Source: DATJZH01 sp052146815
Lineage (GTDB): Bacteria; Actinomycetota; Actinomycetes; Streptosporangiales; Streptosporangiaceae
NCBI GenBank assembly: GCA_052146815.1
Contig: JBKQMG010000134.1
Coordinates: forward strand, 34,281 to 98,280
Direction of reading: 5' to 3'
Length of the DNA stretch: 64,000 bases
Under the pieces are notes generated by a model, which had not been told where the DNA came from, searched no databases, and saw only the letters and a list, made by a program, of their open reading frames with translations. Below are positions 51,260 to 59,787 of the stretch, in pieces. Every line of letters starts with the position of its first letter. Within the stretch, counting starts at the first letter, position 1. The position numbers and the translations under genes are program-made.

Positions 51260-52132
51260 CTAGCCCGCGCCCAGCGTTCGGTAGACGACAGGGAAGATCA
51301 GCAGCAGCAGGAACCCGGCGGCCAGCAGGGCGATCGGCACCACCATGGTGGTGCTGCGGGCCCCGGCCTTGGCCCGGTCGGCCGCCAGGGCCTGGGCACG
51401 CATCGAGGCGGCGCGTGCTGTGAGGGTCTCCAGGATCCGGGCCCCCTCATGCCCGGCCACCTCGGCGATGTCGGCCAGGTCGGCCAGCTCGCTGATCCCA
51501 GTCTCTGCGGCCAGCGCCGCGAGTGCGGTCCAGGGCGCCGCGCCGGAGCGCCGGGCCTGGTCCAGCGCGGCGGCGACCCGCCGGAACGCCCAGCCCTGGC
51601 CGATGTCGGCTGCGGCCTCCAGTGCCTCCGTCGGGCCGGCGCCCGCGCCGCGCTCCAGGGCGACCAGATCCAGGTAGCTGGTGAGCGCATGCCGGAAGTC
51701 GGCCCGACGCTCGGCCGCGTTGACCCTGGTCACCAGATCGGGCGCGAAGAACAGCAGCCCTGCGAGCACGAGCGACACCACCGCGGGCACCGCCAGCGAC
51801 ACGCTCGCCCCCGCCAGAGCCGCCGCCGCGCTCAGCAGCGGCACGACGGCCAGGCCGATCAGGCCGCAGATGACCTTGCTGGCCAGGAAGCCCTCGCGGT
51901 CCTGGCCCAGTAGCGCGAGATCGGCGGACGGGACCGGCAGCCAGGGCAGCGCCAGGCCGATATCGGCCGCCAGCTGACGGGCCGGCGCGGGCGGACGGGC
52001 CCCGGCGCCGACGCTGGCGTCGAGCCGGCGCAGCGCGGCGTCCAGCCGGACCGGAGCGGGGAACAGCTCCCGGAGGAAGAGGAAGACGCCGAGGCCGGCG
52101 ACGAGCCCGGCCACGGGCACCCACAGGCTCAC
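51260..52132 (-). CDS. tadC: TadC-like type II secretion F domain protein
   Basis: 290 residues from GTG 52132, which overlaps the TadB stop (GTGA). Helices at residues 1-20, 90-140 and 265-290; the T2SSF core has RRADFRHALTSYLDLVALER, ALDQARRSGAAPWTALAALA, ISELADLADIAEVAGHEGAR and KAGARSTTMVVPIALLAAGF. It builds the inner-membrane platform together with TadB. The longer open frame upstream is a shadow within tadB. Confidence 0.9.
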   Translation of the reverse strand: MSLWVPVAGLVAGLGVFLFLRELFPAPVRLDAALRRLDASVGAGARPPAPARQLAADIGLALPWLPVPSADLALLGQDREGFLASKVICGLIGLAVVPLLSAAAALAGASVSLAVPAVVSLVLAGLLFFAPDLVTRVNAAERRADFRHALTSYLDLVALERGAGAGPTEALEAAADIGQGWAFRRVAAALDQARRSGAAPWTALAALAAETGISELADLADIAEVAGHEGARILETLTARAASMRAQALAADRAKAGARSTTMVVPIALLAAGFLLLLIFPVVYRTLGAG

Positions 52133-53043
52133 GGCGGCGTCCTGGCCGGCGCCCGGCCCGCAGCGCGGGTGATGATCCCGTCGCGCTGCCCGTCTTCGGC
52201 GGCCGGATCCGGCCCGTTCAGGAACCGGCCCGGCGCCGGGCTGCTGCCCAGGCGGTGCAGCCAGGCCAGGCCGCCGGCGTAGAGACCGAGGACCAGTGCG
52301 AGCACCACCTGCCCCGTCACTGTCCCGTACGGCGCGGAGTAGGCGCGGTTGAGCACGGCGAAGACCGTGAACCCGGCCACGAACAAGGTGATCCACTTAA
52401 CGGTCGTCCGGTGCTGCGCCCGCTCCGCCTCGATCTCGCGGCGCGCGGCCACATCCCTGGCCAGCATGACCGCCAGCGCGTTCAGCACCTCGCGGGCCCC
52501 GCCGCCCCGCCGGCCCGTGGCGATGATCAGCGCGGCCGCGATGCGGTCGCCGGCCGGATCGTTGGTCTCGGCGGCGAAGGCCCGCAGCGCCGCCTCGGTG
52601 CCGGTGCGGGACGACAGGCGGGCGACGAGGGCGCTGACCGGTGCCCTGATCGCCTCCGGTGCCGACCGGGCGCTGACTTCCAGGGCATCCTCCAGGCCGC
52701 GGCTCGCGGTGAGCATGTCGGCCAGCCGCCGGATCCACTGCTCGAGGCCCTCGAGCACCGCGGTGCGGTCCTGGCCGCCGGTGAAGAAGTTCAGGCCCGG
52801 CAGGAAGAAGACGGCCGCAGCGGCGCCGAGCCCGGCGACCGGCCACCGGGTCAGGGCCAGCACGGCGAGCCCGGCGATCACGGCCAGCAGGGTCCGGCGG
52901 CCGGTCCCGGCGGTCAGGACGGCGGCCGGGCGCAGGCGGCCCGGTGGCAGGCCGGGCGGCGGCTCGCGGCGCAGCAGCTCGCGGACCAGCAGCACGAGAC
53001 CGGCGGCGACGGCCGCGCCCGCCAGAGCGGCCAGCAGGGTCAT
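52129..53043 (-). CDS. tadB: TadB-like type II secretion F domain protein
   Basis: 304 residues from ATG 53043, overlapping the CpaF stop. Helices near 5-20, 50-85 and 215-265. T2SSF core: LEQWIRRLADMLTASRGLED, RTGTEAALRAFAAETNDPAG, RGGGAREVLNALAVMLARDV and AERAQHRTTVKWITLFVAGF. It is the partner of TadC in the pilus platform. The C-terminal 50 residues are disordered. Confidence 0.92.
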   Translation of the reverse strand: MTLLAALAGAAVAAGLVLLVRELLRREPPPGLPPGRLRPAAVLTAGTGRRTLLAVIAGLAVLALTRWPVAGLGAAAAVFFLPGLNFFTGGQDRTAVLEGLEQWIRRLADMLTASRGLEDALEVSARSAPEAIRAPVSALVARLSSRTGTEAALRAFAAETNDPAGDRIAAALIIATGRRGGGAREVLNALAVMLARDVAARREIEAERAQHRTTVKWITLFVAGFTVFAVLNRAYSAPYGTVTGQVVLALVLGLYAGGLAWLHRLGSSPAPGRFLNGPDPAAEDGQRDGIITRAAGRAPARTPP

Positions 53044-54506
53044 GGCCGGGTCCCGTTGCGGGCCATGGCCCGCTGGCGGTCCAGCAGGCCAGGGTCAAAG
53101 CCCGCCGCGACGAGCCGTTCGAGCAGCGCGGGCGACGGCGTGTGCGCCGCCACGGCCGCGCCGCCGGGACCGGGCAGGAAGAGCCGGTTCGCCGACGGCC
53201 GCTCGGTGTCGCCCGGCGGCATGACCTCCAGGATCTCCGAGACGTAGCGGACCGTCCGCTTCCCGTCGAAGCGCTTGCGGACGTGGATGATCAGGTCGAC
53301 GGCCATCCCGACCAGGATGTGAATGGCCCGCTCGGCCAGGGCCAGCCCGCCGCGCAGGCCCAGGATCAGGATGCGGTCGAAGGCCTCGGCCGGCGAGTTG
53401 GCGTGCAGGGTGCACATCGACCCGTCCTGGCCGGAGTTCATTGCCTCGAGCATCGGCATGATCTCGCTGCGGCGCACCTCGCCGACGATGATGCGCTGCG
53501 GATTGTGCCGCAGCGCATGGGCGACAAGATCATGCAGCGGGATGGCGCCGGCGCCCTCGGAATTCGCCTCCCGGGCCTCGAAGGCGATGACGTCGGGATG
53601 CTGCGCCATTGAGTGCAGGTAGAGCTCGTACTCCGATTCGAGGGTCGCGACGCGCTCGCCGGGTGGTATCTCCCCCGCCAGGGCGCGCAGCAGTGTCGTC
53701 TTGCCGGCGTTCACGCCGCCGGTGACGATGATGTTGCAGCGGGCCCGGACGGCGGCGGCCAGAAACCCGGCCACGGTGGCGTCGATCGTGCCGAGCTGCA
53801 GCAGGCGCCCGAGGCTGACGTCCAGGTGCCCGTGCCGGCGCAGCGACACGCTGGGCCGGGGCGTTACCGACATGGTCGCGGTGATCCGGGCCCCGCCGGG
53901 CAGCGCCACGTTCACCAGCGGGGCCGCCGCGGAAAACTCCCTGGCGGTCTGGCCGCCGCGGGCCGCCCAGTTGCGAATGAGCGCGATCAGCTCGTCGTCG
54001 CTGGCCGCCACCGGCGGCCCCGTGACGCGCTCGCCGGTGGCGTACGTCACCCAGACCTGGTCGCAGCCGTTGATGTCCACGTTCTCTACCTGGGGGTCGC
54101 GCAGGTAGCCAGCCAGCGGGCCGAGTCCGTAGCGCTGGTCGTACACCGCCTGCGCCAGGGCCTCGCGGTCGGCCGGCGACGGCACCGGTGCGCCGGACCG
54201 GACCTGGCGCTCGGCCCAGAAGCGCACCGCGTCGCGGATGACCGGGAGCACGTCCGCCGCGGCGGCGCCGTCGCGCAGCCGGTCGGCCACGCTGGCGAGG
54301 ACTTCCTTGATGCCCGCGCGCAGCCGGATATCTTCCAGCACCCTGGGCGGCGGCTCAGCGAGCAGTCGCTGGTCAGGCGGTTCCTGATCTGGGGGTCCCT
54401 GGTCAGGCGGCGGGTTCCGGGCCGCCGGGAGGTACGGGCCGGCGCCGGAGACCGGGACGCGACTGCTGCCCGGCCGTCTGAGGGGGGTCCAGCGCCCGTC
54501 GGTCAT
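53040..54506 (-). CDS. cpaF: CpaF/TadA pilus assembly ATPase
   Basis: 488 residues. After a Pro-rich start with PPDQ repeats, the domain includes VYDQRYGLGPLAGYLRDPQV and ENVDINGCDQVWV; Walker A GGVNAGKTTLLRALAGEI; LESEYELYLH (Asp/Glu box); HALRHNPQRIIVGEVRRSEI (Walker B); MNSGQDGSMCTLHANSPAEA (His box). It is the hexameric ATPase that powers pilus extension. It overlaps its neighbours on both sides by four bases (ATGA). Confidence 0.94.
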   Translation of the reverse strand: MTDGRWTPLRRPGSSRVPVSGAGPYLPAARNPPPDQGPPDQEPPDQRLLAEPPPRVLEDIRLRAGIKEVLASVADRLRDGAAAADVLPVIRDAVRFWAERQVRSGAPVPSPADREALAQAVYDQRYGLGPLAGYLRDPQVENVDINGCDQVWVTYATGERVTGPPVAASDDELIALIRNWAARGGQTAREFSAAAPLVNVALPGGARITATMSVTPRPSVSLRRHGHLDVSLGRLLQLGTIDATVAGFLAAAVRARCNIIVTGGVNAGKTTLLRALAGEIPPGERVATLESEYELYLHSMAQHPDVIAFEAREANSEGAGAIPLHDLVAHALRHNPQRIIVGEVRRSEIMPMLEAMNSGQDGSMCTLHANSPAEAFDRILILGLRGGLALAERAIHILVGMAVDLIIHVRKRFDGKRTVRYVSEILEVMPPGDTERPSANRLFLPGPGGAAVAAHTPSPALLERLVAAGFDPGLLDRQRAMARNGTRP

Positions 54507-55489
54507 GAGGCGGCCTCTGGCCCTGGTGCAGTGCCGCCCGGGGGCGGTCCGCCCGTGGCCCGTCCGGCTGGTGCGGGTGCTCCGAAGGCCGGGCCCGGTG
54601 CGCTGCTGCCACGCTGCCGAAAATCGCCCGTGGCCCGTTCGCGGGTCAGCGGGCCGGGTATGCCCTCGTCCCAGACGGGGGCCGCGGCCAGCGCGACGCT
54701 CTCGCGCAGGAGAGCCCCCGCGTCCTCGGCGTCGTCGGCCGGCTCGGGCTGCCCGTTCGCCAACGCGGCGCCGCGCAGCGCGCGTCCGGCTGCGGTGGCG
54801 GCGCGCACCAGTGGCCGCGTGGCCAGGCCGCGCCGGCTGCCCGTGCCGTCCGACAGCAGGCCGGCCGTCTTCCTGTCCTCCGGCAGGGCCGCGGCGACCG
54901 GGACGCCCAGCACCTTCGCCACCTCACGGGCCGAATGCGCTCCCTCGCCGATCAGCAGCAGCACCAGCCGGTCGCGGCCGCCGAGCACGTCGGCGAGGAT
55001 GTCGATCCGCTGCCGGGCCTTGCTCACCTGGCGAAGCGTCGGCCGCAGGACGAGCACCGCGAGGCTGGCCGCGGTCAGGACCGGCTCGACGGCCGGCGCC
55101 GCGTCCAGCCGTCCGCAGTCAGCGAGGACGTCGCCGGGCACGCTGGCGAACGCCGCCGCCAGGGTCGGCCACGACGGCGCCAGGGCGGCCGCCTGACGGG
55201 GATCGGACAGGCCGGCCAGCAGCAGGCGGCTGCGCTCGTCATCCAGGTCGATCAGCTGGTCCCACAGCACCCTGGCGGCCTCGTCGGAGCTGCGCCCGGC
55301 GGCCACGGCCAGCGGCAGCAGCCCGCTGCTCGCGGGCAGGTGGCCGACGAACAGGCCCGCAAGGATGTCCCCGCCGCTCGGGTCGCACTCGGCGATGACG
55401 ACCTGAGTCGGCCAGCCGAGCGCCAGGGCGACGGCGGATGTGGTGACTCCCGGTGCTCCGCCCGCCGACACCAGCGCATACAGGGTCAT
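54503..55489 (-). CDS. TadZ/CpaE-like MinD-type ATPase
   Basis: 328 residues. The deviant Walker A is SAGGAPGVTTSAVALALGWP: GxxGVTT has Thr in place of the usual Lys. AECDPSGGDILAGL is the switch region and VLADCGRLDA the next one. LIGEGAHSAREVAKVLGVPV follows, and the C-terminal 60 residues are Pro/Gly-rich. TadZ/CpaE proteins localise the pilus machine to a pole. Position between CpaB and CpaF supports this role; the missing Lys suggests weak or no ATPase activity. Confidence 0.82.
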   Translation of the reverse strand: MTLYALVSAGGAPGVTTSAVALALGWPTQVVIAECDPSGGDILAGLFVGHLPASSGLLPLAVAAGRSSDEAARVLWDQLIDLDDERSRLLLAGLSDPRQAAALAPSWPTLAAAFASVPGDVLADCGRLDAAPAVEPVLTAASLAVLVLRPTLRQVSKARQRIDILADVLGGRDRLVLLLIGEGAHSAREVAKVLGVPVAAALPEDRKTAGLLSDGTGSRRGLATRPLVRAATAAGRALRGAALANGQPEPADDAEDAGALLRESVALAAAPVWDEGIPGPLTRERATGDFRQRGSSAPGPAFGAPAPAGRATGGPPPGGTAPGPEAAS

Positions 55490-56211
55490 CGCGGGCTCCG
55501 CCCGATGACATACAGCCAGATATCGCCGGTGGCCGCCTGCTCGGCCAGGTCGGTCCCGGAACCGGCCGGGACCAGAACGTCGACCACGTCGAAGCCGTCA
55601 GTGTCCGGCGTCGCGGTCACCGCTTCCACGACGCCGGAGACCGGGTGGGTCATGACCGGGACGCTGCTGCCGCTGCCGCTGCCGCCCGCCGAGCTGGAGG
55701 TGGGAACCACGATGATGTGATCGCCGGGGTCCAGGCCGCTCGCGGGCAGCCCGGATGGCCGGACCGGGAGCGGGACCAGGACCTCGCCGCGGGCGGGGGC
55801 CTGCGACGTCGTGACATCGGCGGGTGCCAGGAGGGCGCCCGGCCGCAGTGCGGTGGCGGCCACGAGGCCCACGACCTGATCGAGCTGGGCGGCCGGGATG
55901 GTCAGCACGCCGGGCCCGGTGGCGACCGAGGTCGCCTTCATGTCGCCGGCGGTGATGATCGCCCCCTCGGGGACGGACGCGGTCGCGACGAGTACCGGCA
56001 CCTGGTGGTTCTCCCGCTGGTACAGCGCGGCGCTGGCCAGGACACCCGCGCCTACCAGCGCCACGGCGAGGGCGATCATGCCGGGCCGCCGCCGCCTCGG
56101 CAGGCTGCGGAGCTGGCCCGGCGCTACTGGGGGTGTCTCGCCGTTGGGCGTCAGGTCGGGACCGGGGTGGTAGACGGTCCCGTAGCCGCTGCCCGGCTCG
56201 CCGGCGCTCAT
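55486..56211 (-). CDS. cpaB: CpaB/RcpC-like SAF domain protein
   Basis: 241 residues from ATG 56211, which shares one base with the preceding stop (TGATG). A cytosolic Pro-rich start is followed by one helix (GMIALAVALVGAGVLASAAL). The SAF domain is VPVLVATASVPEGAIITAGD, MKATSVATGPG and ATALRPGALLAPADV. A second part has LPASGLDPGDHIIVVPTSSS and VVDVLVPAGSGTDLAEQAAT. CpaB/RcpC contributes to the outer part of the Tad machine; the SAF fold may bind peptidoglycan. Confidence 0.85.
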   Translation of the reverse strand: MSAGEPGSGYGTVYHPGPDLTPNGETPPVAPGQLRSLPRRRRPGMIALAVALVGAGVLASAALYQRENHQVPVLVATASVPEGAIITAGDMKATSVATGPGVLTIPAAQLDQVVGLVAATALRPGALLAPADVTTSQAPARGEVLVPLPVRPSGLPASGLDPGDHIIVVPTSSSAGGSGSGSSVPVMTHPVSGVVEAVTATPDTDGFDVVDVLVPAGSGTDLAEQAATGDIWLYVIGRSPR

Positions 56212-57125
56212 CAGCCGGTCACCAGCGCCTGCGCCTCGGCGACCCGTACCGCGACCGGATCGCCCACCTGCAGGCCCGCGTCCACGACCCCGCCGGTGCC
56301 GCCCGACCCGATCCAGGTCACCCGCCAGGTCACCGTCACCGACGCCCGATACGCGTGGCCGGGCTGCAGCGCCGAGGACTGCTGGTAGGTGTATGTGCAG
56401 CCGCTCGCCGGGGCGGCGCCGGTGGTGTACCTGAGGCCCGGCCCGGCGCAGGAAGCCGCGGGCAGGCCCGCGCCGGGGAAGAACGTCAGCCGCTGCGGCG
56501 TCGCGATCGCCTCCGCCCACACCGGCCCGGCGGCCACGCGCACCGTGACCGGATGCCACTGCCCGTCGGGTATCCAGAACCATTCCGGCAGGCCGACAAG
56601 CCCGTCCCGGTTAAGCGGCGGTGCCGTTTCCGGCCGCAGGGTCGGCACCTTGAGCTCTCCCATCGCGATCTGCAGCAGTTCCTGCGGCGTGACCGCAGGC
56701 GTCCCGTTCGCTGAGACGAGCGTCACCCCGCCGAACGGGCTGTGGCCAGGGCAGGTGATCGCCTCCCACTTGTCGCCCTTCGGCGGCGCGGGCAGCCCGA
56801 GGAAATGGATGTTGCCCGCTGACAGCGGCGACAGCGTGCAGGCGTACTTCGATCCGCCTGAGCCGCTCGCGCCCGATCCCGGCACGCCCGGCGTGCCGTT
56901 GCCGTGGCTGCACGTCAGCACCCAGGTGTCGGGCGGGTGCAGCGAGTACCCGCAGCCCGGTACGCCGGACGCCGCGGCGGCCTGCGCCGCGGGCGCGGCC
57001 GCTATGACGCCGGTGCTCACAGCCGTCAGCGTCACCGCTAAGGTCACTGCCGTCAGCGCGAGCGCCGTCAGTGCCGCGGTCGTCATCGCCGCGGCCGGCC
57101 GCTTCCGGGTTCTCAGGGCTCGCAT
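56211..57125 (-). CDS. Secreted protein of unknown function in Tad locus
   Basis: 304 residues. Basic start, then a signal helix (TALALTAVTLAVTLTAVSTG) and a cleavage region APAAQAAAASG. The exported part has several Cys (VPGCGYSLHPP, WVLTCSHGN, YACTLSPL, AITCPGHS, ASCAGPG, SGCTYTYQQ), probably disulfide-linked, and TPQELLQIAMGELKVPTLRP near the middle. DGLVGLPEWFWIPDGQWHPV is also present. I know no described family beyond hypothetical proteins that seem to accompany actinobacterial Tad genes. It overlaps the upstream lipoprotein gene by 13 bases. Confidence 0.8.
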   Translation of the reverse strand: MRALRTRKRPAAAMTTAALTALALTAVTLAVTLTAVSTGVIAAAPAAQAAAASGVPGCGYSLHPPDTWVLTCSHGNGTPGVPGSGASGSGGSKYACTLSPLSAGNIHFLGLPAPPKGDKWEAITCPGHSPFGGVTLVSANGTPAVTPQELLQIAMGELKVPTLRPETAPPLNRDGLVGLPEWFWIPDGQWHPVTVRVAAGPVWAEAIATPQRLTFFPGAGLPAASCAGPGLRYTTGAAPASGCTYTYQQSSALQPGHAYRASVTVTWRVTWIGSGGTGGVVDAGLQVGDPVAVRVAEAQALVTG

Positions 57126-57799
57126 GGCACCACCACGGGCTGCATGTTGGCGACCAGCCAGCGGCCGCGGGAGCGGACGAGCGTGACGTAGAAGTTCACC
57201 CGCGGCTGGCCGAAGCTGTCGGCCACGACCTGGCCGCCGGGCTCTTTCTGGAAGCCGAAGCCGCTCAGGTCCAGGCAGTCGTGCAGAGTCGCGCGCAGCC
57301 CGCTGATCGCGACGCTCAGCACGTGAGTCACGGCGCCGCCGTAGGCGATGTCGTGCGCGGCCCAGTCCCGGCGATATGACGCGATGACCGGCGCCATCGT
57401 GGCCGGCGCGAGGTATCCGGCCAGGATCGACCGGGCCACCGCGGCGCTGCGCACGTCCATCCCCCTGGCGTAGGCCTGCCAGTAGCCGTCATAGGCCGCC
57501 GCGACTTGCTGGCGGGGGCTCTGCCGCGGGGCGGTCAGTGCCGCGGGGGCGACATCACCGCTGGACTTGGCGGGCAGGCTGACCCGGGCCTGAGTGACGC
57601 AGCCCGTGGCCGCGAGGACGGCACACGCCGCGCCAGCACCCGCAGCGGCGCGGCGGTAGCGGCGATCGCGGGCTCTGAGCCCCGGCCGGGCGGCCGCGTC
57701 CGGACGTAACACGCCCGCGCGCGCGGTGCGCAACCGGCGACGGCCGGCGGCTGGAAAGGACATACGCCGAAATGCTCCCGCTGACCCTGATTTACGCAT
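57113..57799 (-). CDS. Lipoprotein-like protein, first gene of Tad run
   Basis: 228 residues from ATG 57799; an ATG at 57763 is also possible. A long Arg-rich leader precedes a helix with lipobox-like LAATGC at residues 62-67. The outer part has AAYDGYWQAYARGMDVRSAA, YRRDWAAHDIAYGGAVTHVL, LDLSGFGFQKEPGG and RVNFYVTLVRSRGRWLVANM, an NTF2-like profile. It may be an accessory outer component. The 120 bases upstream, before the prepilin peptidase gene, could hold the operon promoter. Confidence 0.75.
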   Translation of the reverse strand: MRKSGSAGAFRRMSFPAAGRRRLRTARAGVLRPDAAARPGLRARDRRYRRAAAGAGAACAVLAATGCVTQARVSLPAKSSGDVAPAALTAPRQSPRQQVAAAYDGYWQAYARGMDVRSAAVARSILAGYLAPATMAPVIASYRRDWAAHDIAYGGAVTHVLSVAISGLRATLHDCLDLSGFGFQKEPGGQVVADSFGQPRVNFYVTLVRSRGRWLVANMQPVVVPCEP

Positions 57800-57919
57800 C
57801 TGACCGAGGTGACAGCATTACGCATTCTGCGACCGATCCACAACCCTTCGCTACCGCAAAGTATGCAACCTTCACGCGCCGGACACCGGCGGCCCGTCGC
57901 CGCGGGCGGGCCGCCGCGA

Positions 57920-58657
57920 TCACCAGCTGCCCGGCAGCGCCGCGATGACGGCCGCTAACGTCCCGGCCAGCAGGAAGGGGCCGAAGGGGATTTTCTGGCG
58001 CAGCGATGCCCGCCGCAAGACCAGCAGAATCACCCCGAAGACCGCGGCGAGCAGCAGCCCCGCGAAGACGCCGGCGACGAGGACCCGCCAGCCGAACCAG
58101 GCCAGCGCCGTTCCGGCGCTGGCCGCGAGCTTCACGTCCCCGAGCCCGACCGAGCCCGGGCTCGCCAGCGCCAGCACGAGAAAGCACGCGGCCGCCGCCG
58201 CGCCGCCGGCCGCGGCCCGGCCCAGCTGAGCCCAGTGGCCGCCGGCCGCCGCGGCCCCGGTGAGCAGGACCAGCGTGCCGACGTAGGCAGCAGCGGTGAG
58301 CACGTCCGGCAGCCGGTGCTCGCGCACGTCGATCACTGCCAGCGGGATCGCGCAGGCGCCGAGCCAGCACAACGCGGGCAGCACGGCGGTGGCCCCGGCC
58401 GCCGCCGCGAGCAGCGCGGTCACCGCTGCGGTGGCCGTCTCCACCGACAGCGGCGGCAGATGCGGCCCGCGGACGGCTGGCGTGCCGCTCGCCGCCCGCC
58501 CGGGGCCGCCTGGCTCGCTGGCGGCTGCTGGCTCGCAGCTGTCTGATGCGCCGGCGGCTGGCTCGCTGCCGGCCGACCATCGCCGGATGGCGGCCCGGCC
58601 TGCGATCCCGGCGGCGAATCCGGCGAGCGCGGCGAGGACGACGAGCCAGGACAGCAT
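57920..58657 (-). CDS. A24 prepilin peptidase (TadV/CpaA-like)
   Basis: 245 residues from ATG 58657. About seven helices. The two catalytic aspartates are in LAVIDVREHRLPDVLTAAAY and SPGSVGLGDVKLAASAGTAL (GxGD motif). It lacks the N-terminal methylase zinc motif of PilD, as is usual in short Tad-type enzymes. It cleaves Flp and the TadE-like leaders encoded downstream. Residues 25-65 are a Ser/Ala/Glu-rich insert. The long frame upstream (to 59029) has no similarity. Confidence 0.9.
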   Translation of the reverse strand: MLSWLVVLAALAGFAAGIAGRAAIRRWSAGSEPAAGASDSCEPAAASEPGGPGRAASGTPAVRGPHLPPLSVETATAAVTALLAAAAGATAVLPALCWLGACAIPLAVIDVREHRLPDVLTAAAYVGTLVLLTGAAAAGGHWAQLGRAAAGGAAAAACFLVLALASPGSVGLGDVKLAASAGTALAWFGWRVLVAGVFAGLLLAAVFGVILLVLRRASLRQKIPFGPFLLAGTLAAVIAALPGSW

Positions 58658-58751
58658 CACCGGGACATTGTCAGCCCCCGCAGCCGCTCCCGCACGTTCG
58701 CCAGCCCGGCAGCCCCTCCCGCACGTCCGTGCAGGACGGCGCTCATCGCGG

Positions 58752-59219
58752 TCAGCGCGGCCGGCGAGGGTGGATACGCGGCATAGACCCAAGCAGGGCT
58801 GCCGCAGCTGAGTGTGCGGCGGCCGGGAGAAGCCGGCGACGGCCAGCTGGCCAACGACCGCCAGCGCCGGTGCCGCGGCGGGCTCGGCGGCCAGGCAGCG
58901 CGGCCTGCAGGGCGACGTGGCCGGGCGCGCCCTCGAACTCGAAGGTCTGCACGATGGCCTGCGGCGACGGGTCACCGTCGAACACGCCGTGGAAGCCGTA
59001 ATTGTTGCCGCGAGCGTCGGTGTGGACATACCTCCAGGTACCGCCGTCGCGGGCCTCCCAGCGGTCCACGGCCAGAGTCAGGTCGCGCGGGCCTAGCCAC
59101 TGCACCAGCAGTTCCGGTTCGATGTGGGCGCGGAACACCAGTTCGCCCGGGGCGTCGAATTCGCGCGTAGTGATGATCAGCGGGATGCCGGGCGCTGCGT
59201 TGATCTGTGTCTTACTCAT
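58752..59219 (-). pseudogene. AHSA1/SRPBCC-domain protein, C-terminally truncated
   Basis: The first ~105 residues are a good START/AHSA1 domain: PLIITTREFDAPGELVFRAH, LVQWLGPRDLTLAVDRWEAR, DGGTWRYVHTDARGNNYGFH and QTFEFEGAPGHVAL. After about 58905 the normal end (ETATFED...ERLDELLA-type) is replaced by Arg/Ala-rich sequence without similarity, to a stop at 58752. The start overlaps the ArsR stop (ATGA), the classical ArsR-AHSA1 pair. The last strands and the long C-terminal helix are absent, so the cavity is incomplete. It may be a pseudogene or a recently altered gene. Confidence 0.65.
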
Positions 59220-59584
59220 AGCTGCTTTCCTTCGTGGGCGCCGCTGGGGGCCTCTTCCTGGCCGGCTTGCAAGGCAGCTAGCAGATCGTCGAGGCGTTCG
59301 TGACTTTGGTCCCAGAACCGCTGATAACGGGCCAGCCAGGCGGTCACTTCGCGCAGCGGCTGGGCCTCCAGTCGGCTGAGGCGCGCAGTCGCCCGCCGGG
59401 TGCGCGACACCAGGCCGGCGGTTTCCAGCACCTTAAGGTGCTTGGAGATCGCGGGCTGGGACACACTGAAGGGCGCGGCGAGCTCAGCAACGGTCGCTTC
59501 CCCCTCGGCCAGTCGTGTCAGGATCGCTCGCCTGATCGGGTCGGCGAGCGCCCCGAAGACGAGGCTGAGCCGGTCACCAGCCAT
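59216..59584 (-). CDS. ArsR-family transcriptional regulator
   Basis: 122 residues from ATG 59584. Winged-helix signature: FGALADPIRRAILTRLAEGE, ATVAELAAPFSVSQPAISKH, LKVLETAGLVSRTRRATARL, followed by LREVTAWLARYQRFWDQSHE. There is no metal-binding CxC motif, so it belongs to the non-metal SdpR/AHSA1-linked group. It represses its own operon, probably through the repeats upstream. It is co-transcribed with the truncated AHSA1 gene. Confidence 0.92.
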   Translation of the reverse strand: MAGDRLSLVFGALADPIRRAILTRLAEGEATVAELAAPFSVSQPAISKHLKVLETAGLVSRTRRATARLSRLEAQPLREVTAWLARYQRFWDQSHERLDDLLAALQAGQEEAPSGAHEGKQL

Positions 59585-59595
59585 TCATAATCACC

Positions 59596-59619
59596 TAGTT
59601 ATAAAATGAGATGGTTATA
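59596..59619. promoter_or_regulatory. Tandem TAGTTATA/TGGTTATA repeats at arsR promoter
   Basis: TAGTTATA (59596) and TGGTTATA (59612) are direct repeats 16 bases apart in an AT-rich island only 12 bases before the arsR start (minus strand reads TATAACTA and TATAACCA). The inner TATAAC can serve as the -10 box. The layout suits an ArsR-type operator that covers the promoter. Confidence 0.5.
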
Positions 59620-59787
59620 GAGTGCTGCGCGAGTGCTTCGCTGTCAAGCCGCATGATGGATCCTGTGCGGCGGGAGCGGCCGGGCTGCGTACCGCGCCGG
59701 GCCGCGGGCGGATAATCGGCTTAGCCGGCCGCGGCCAGCCGGTACTGGATCACCGCGCCCACACGGCGAGCAGGCAGGAGGCGGGAT

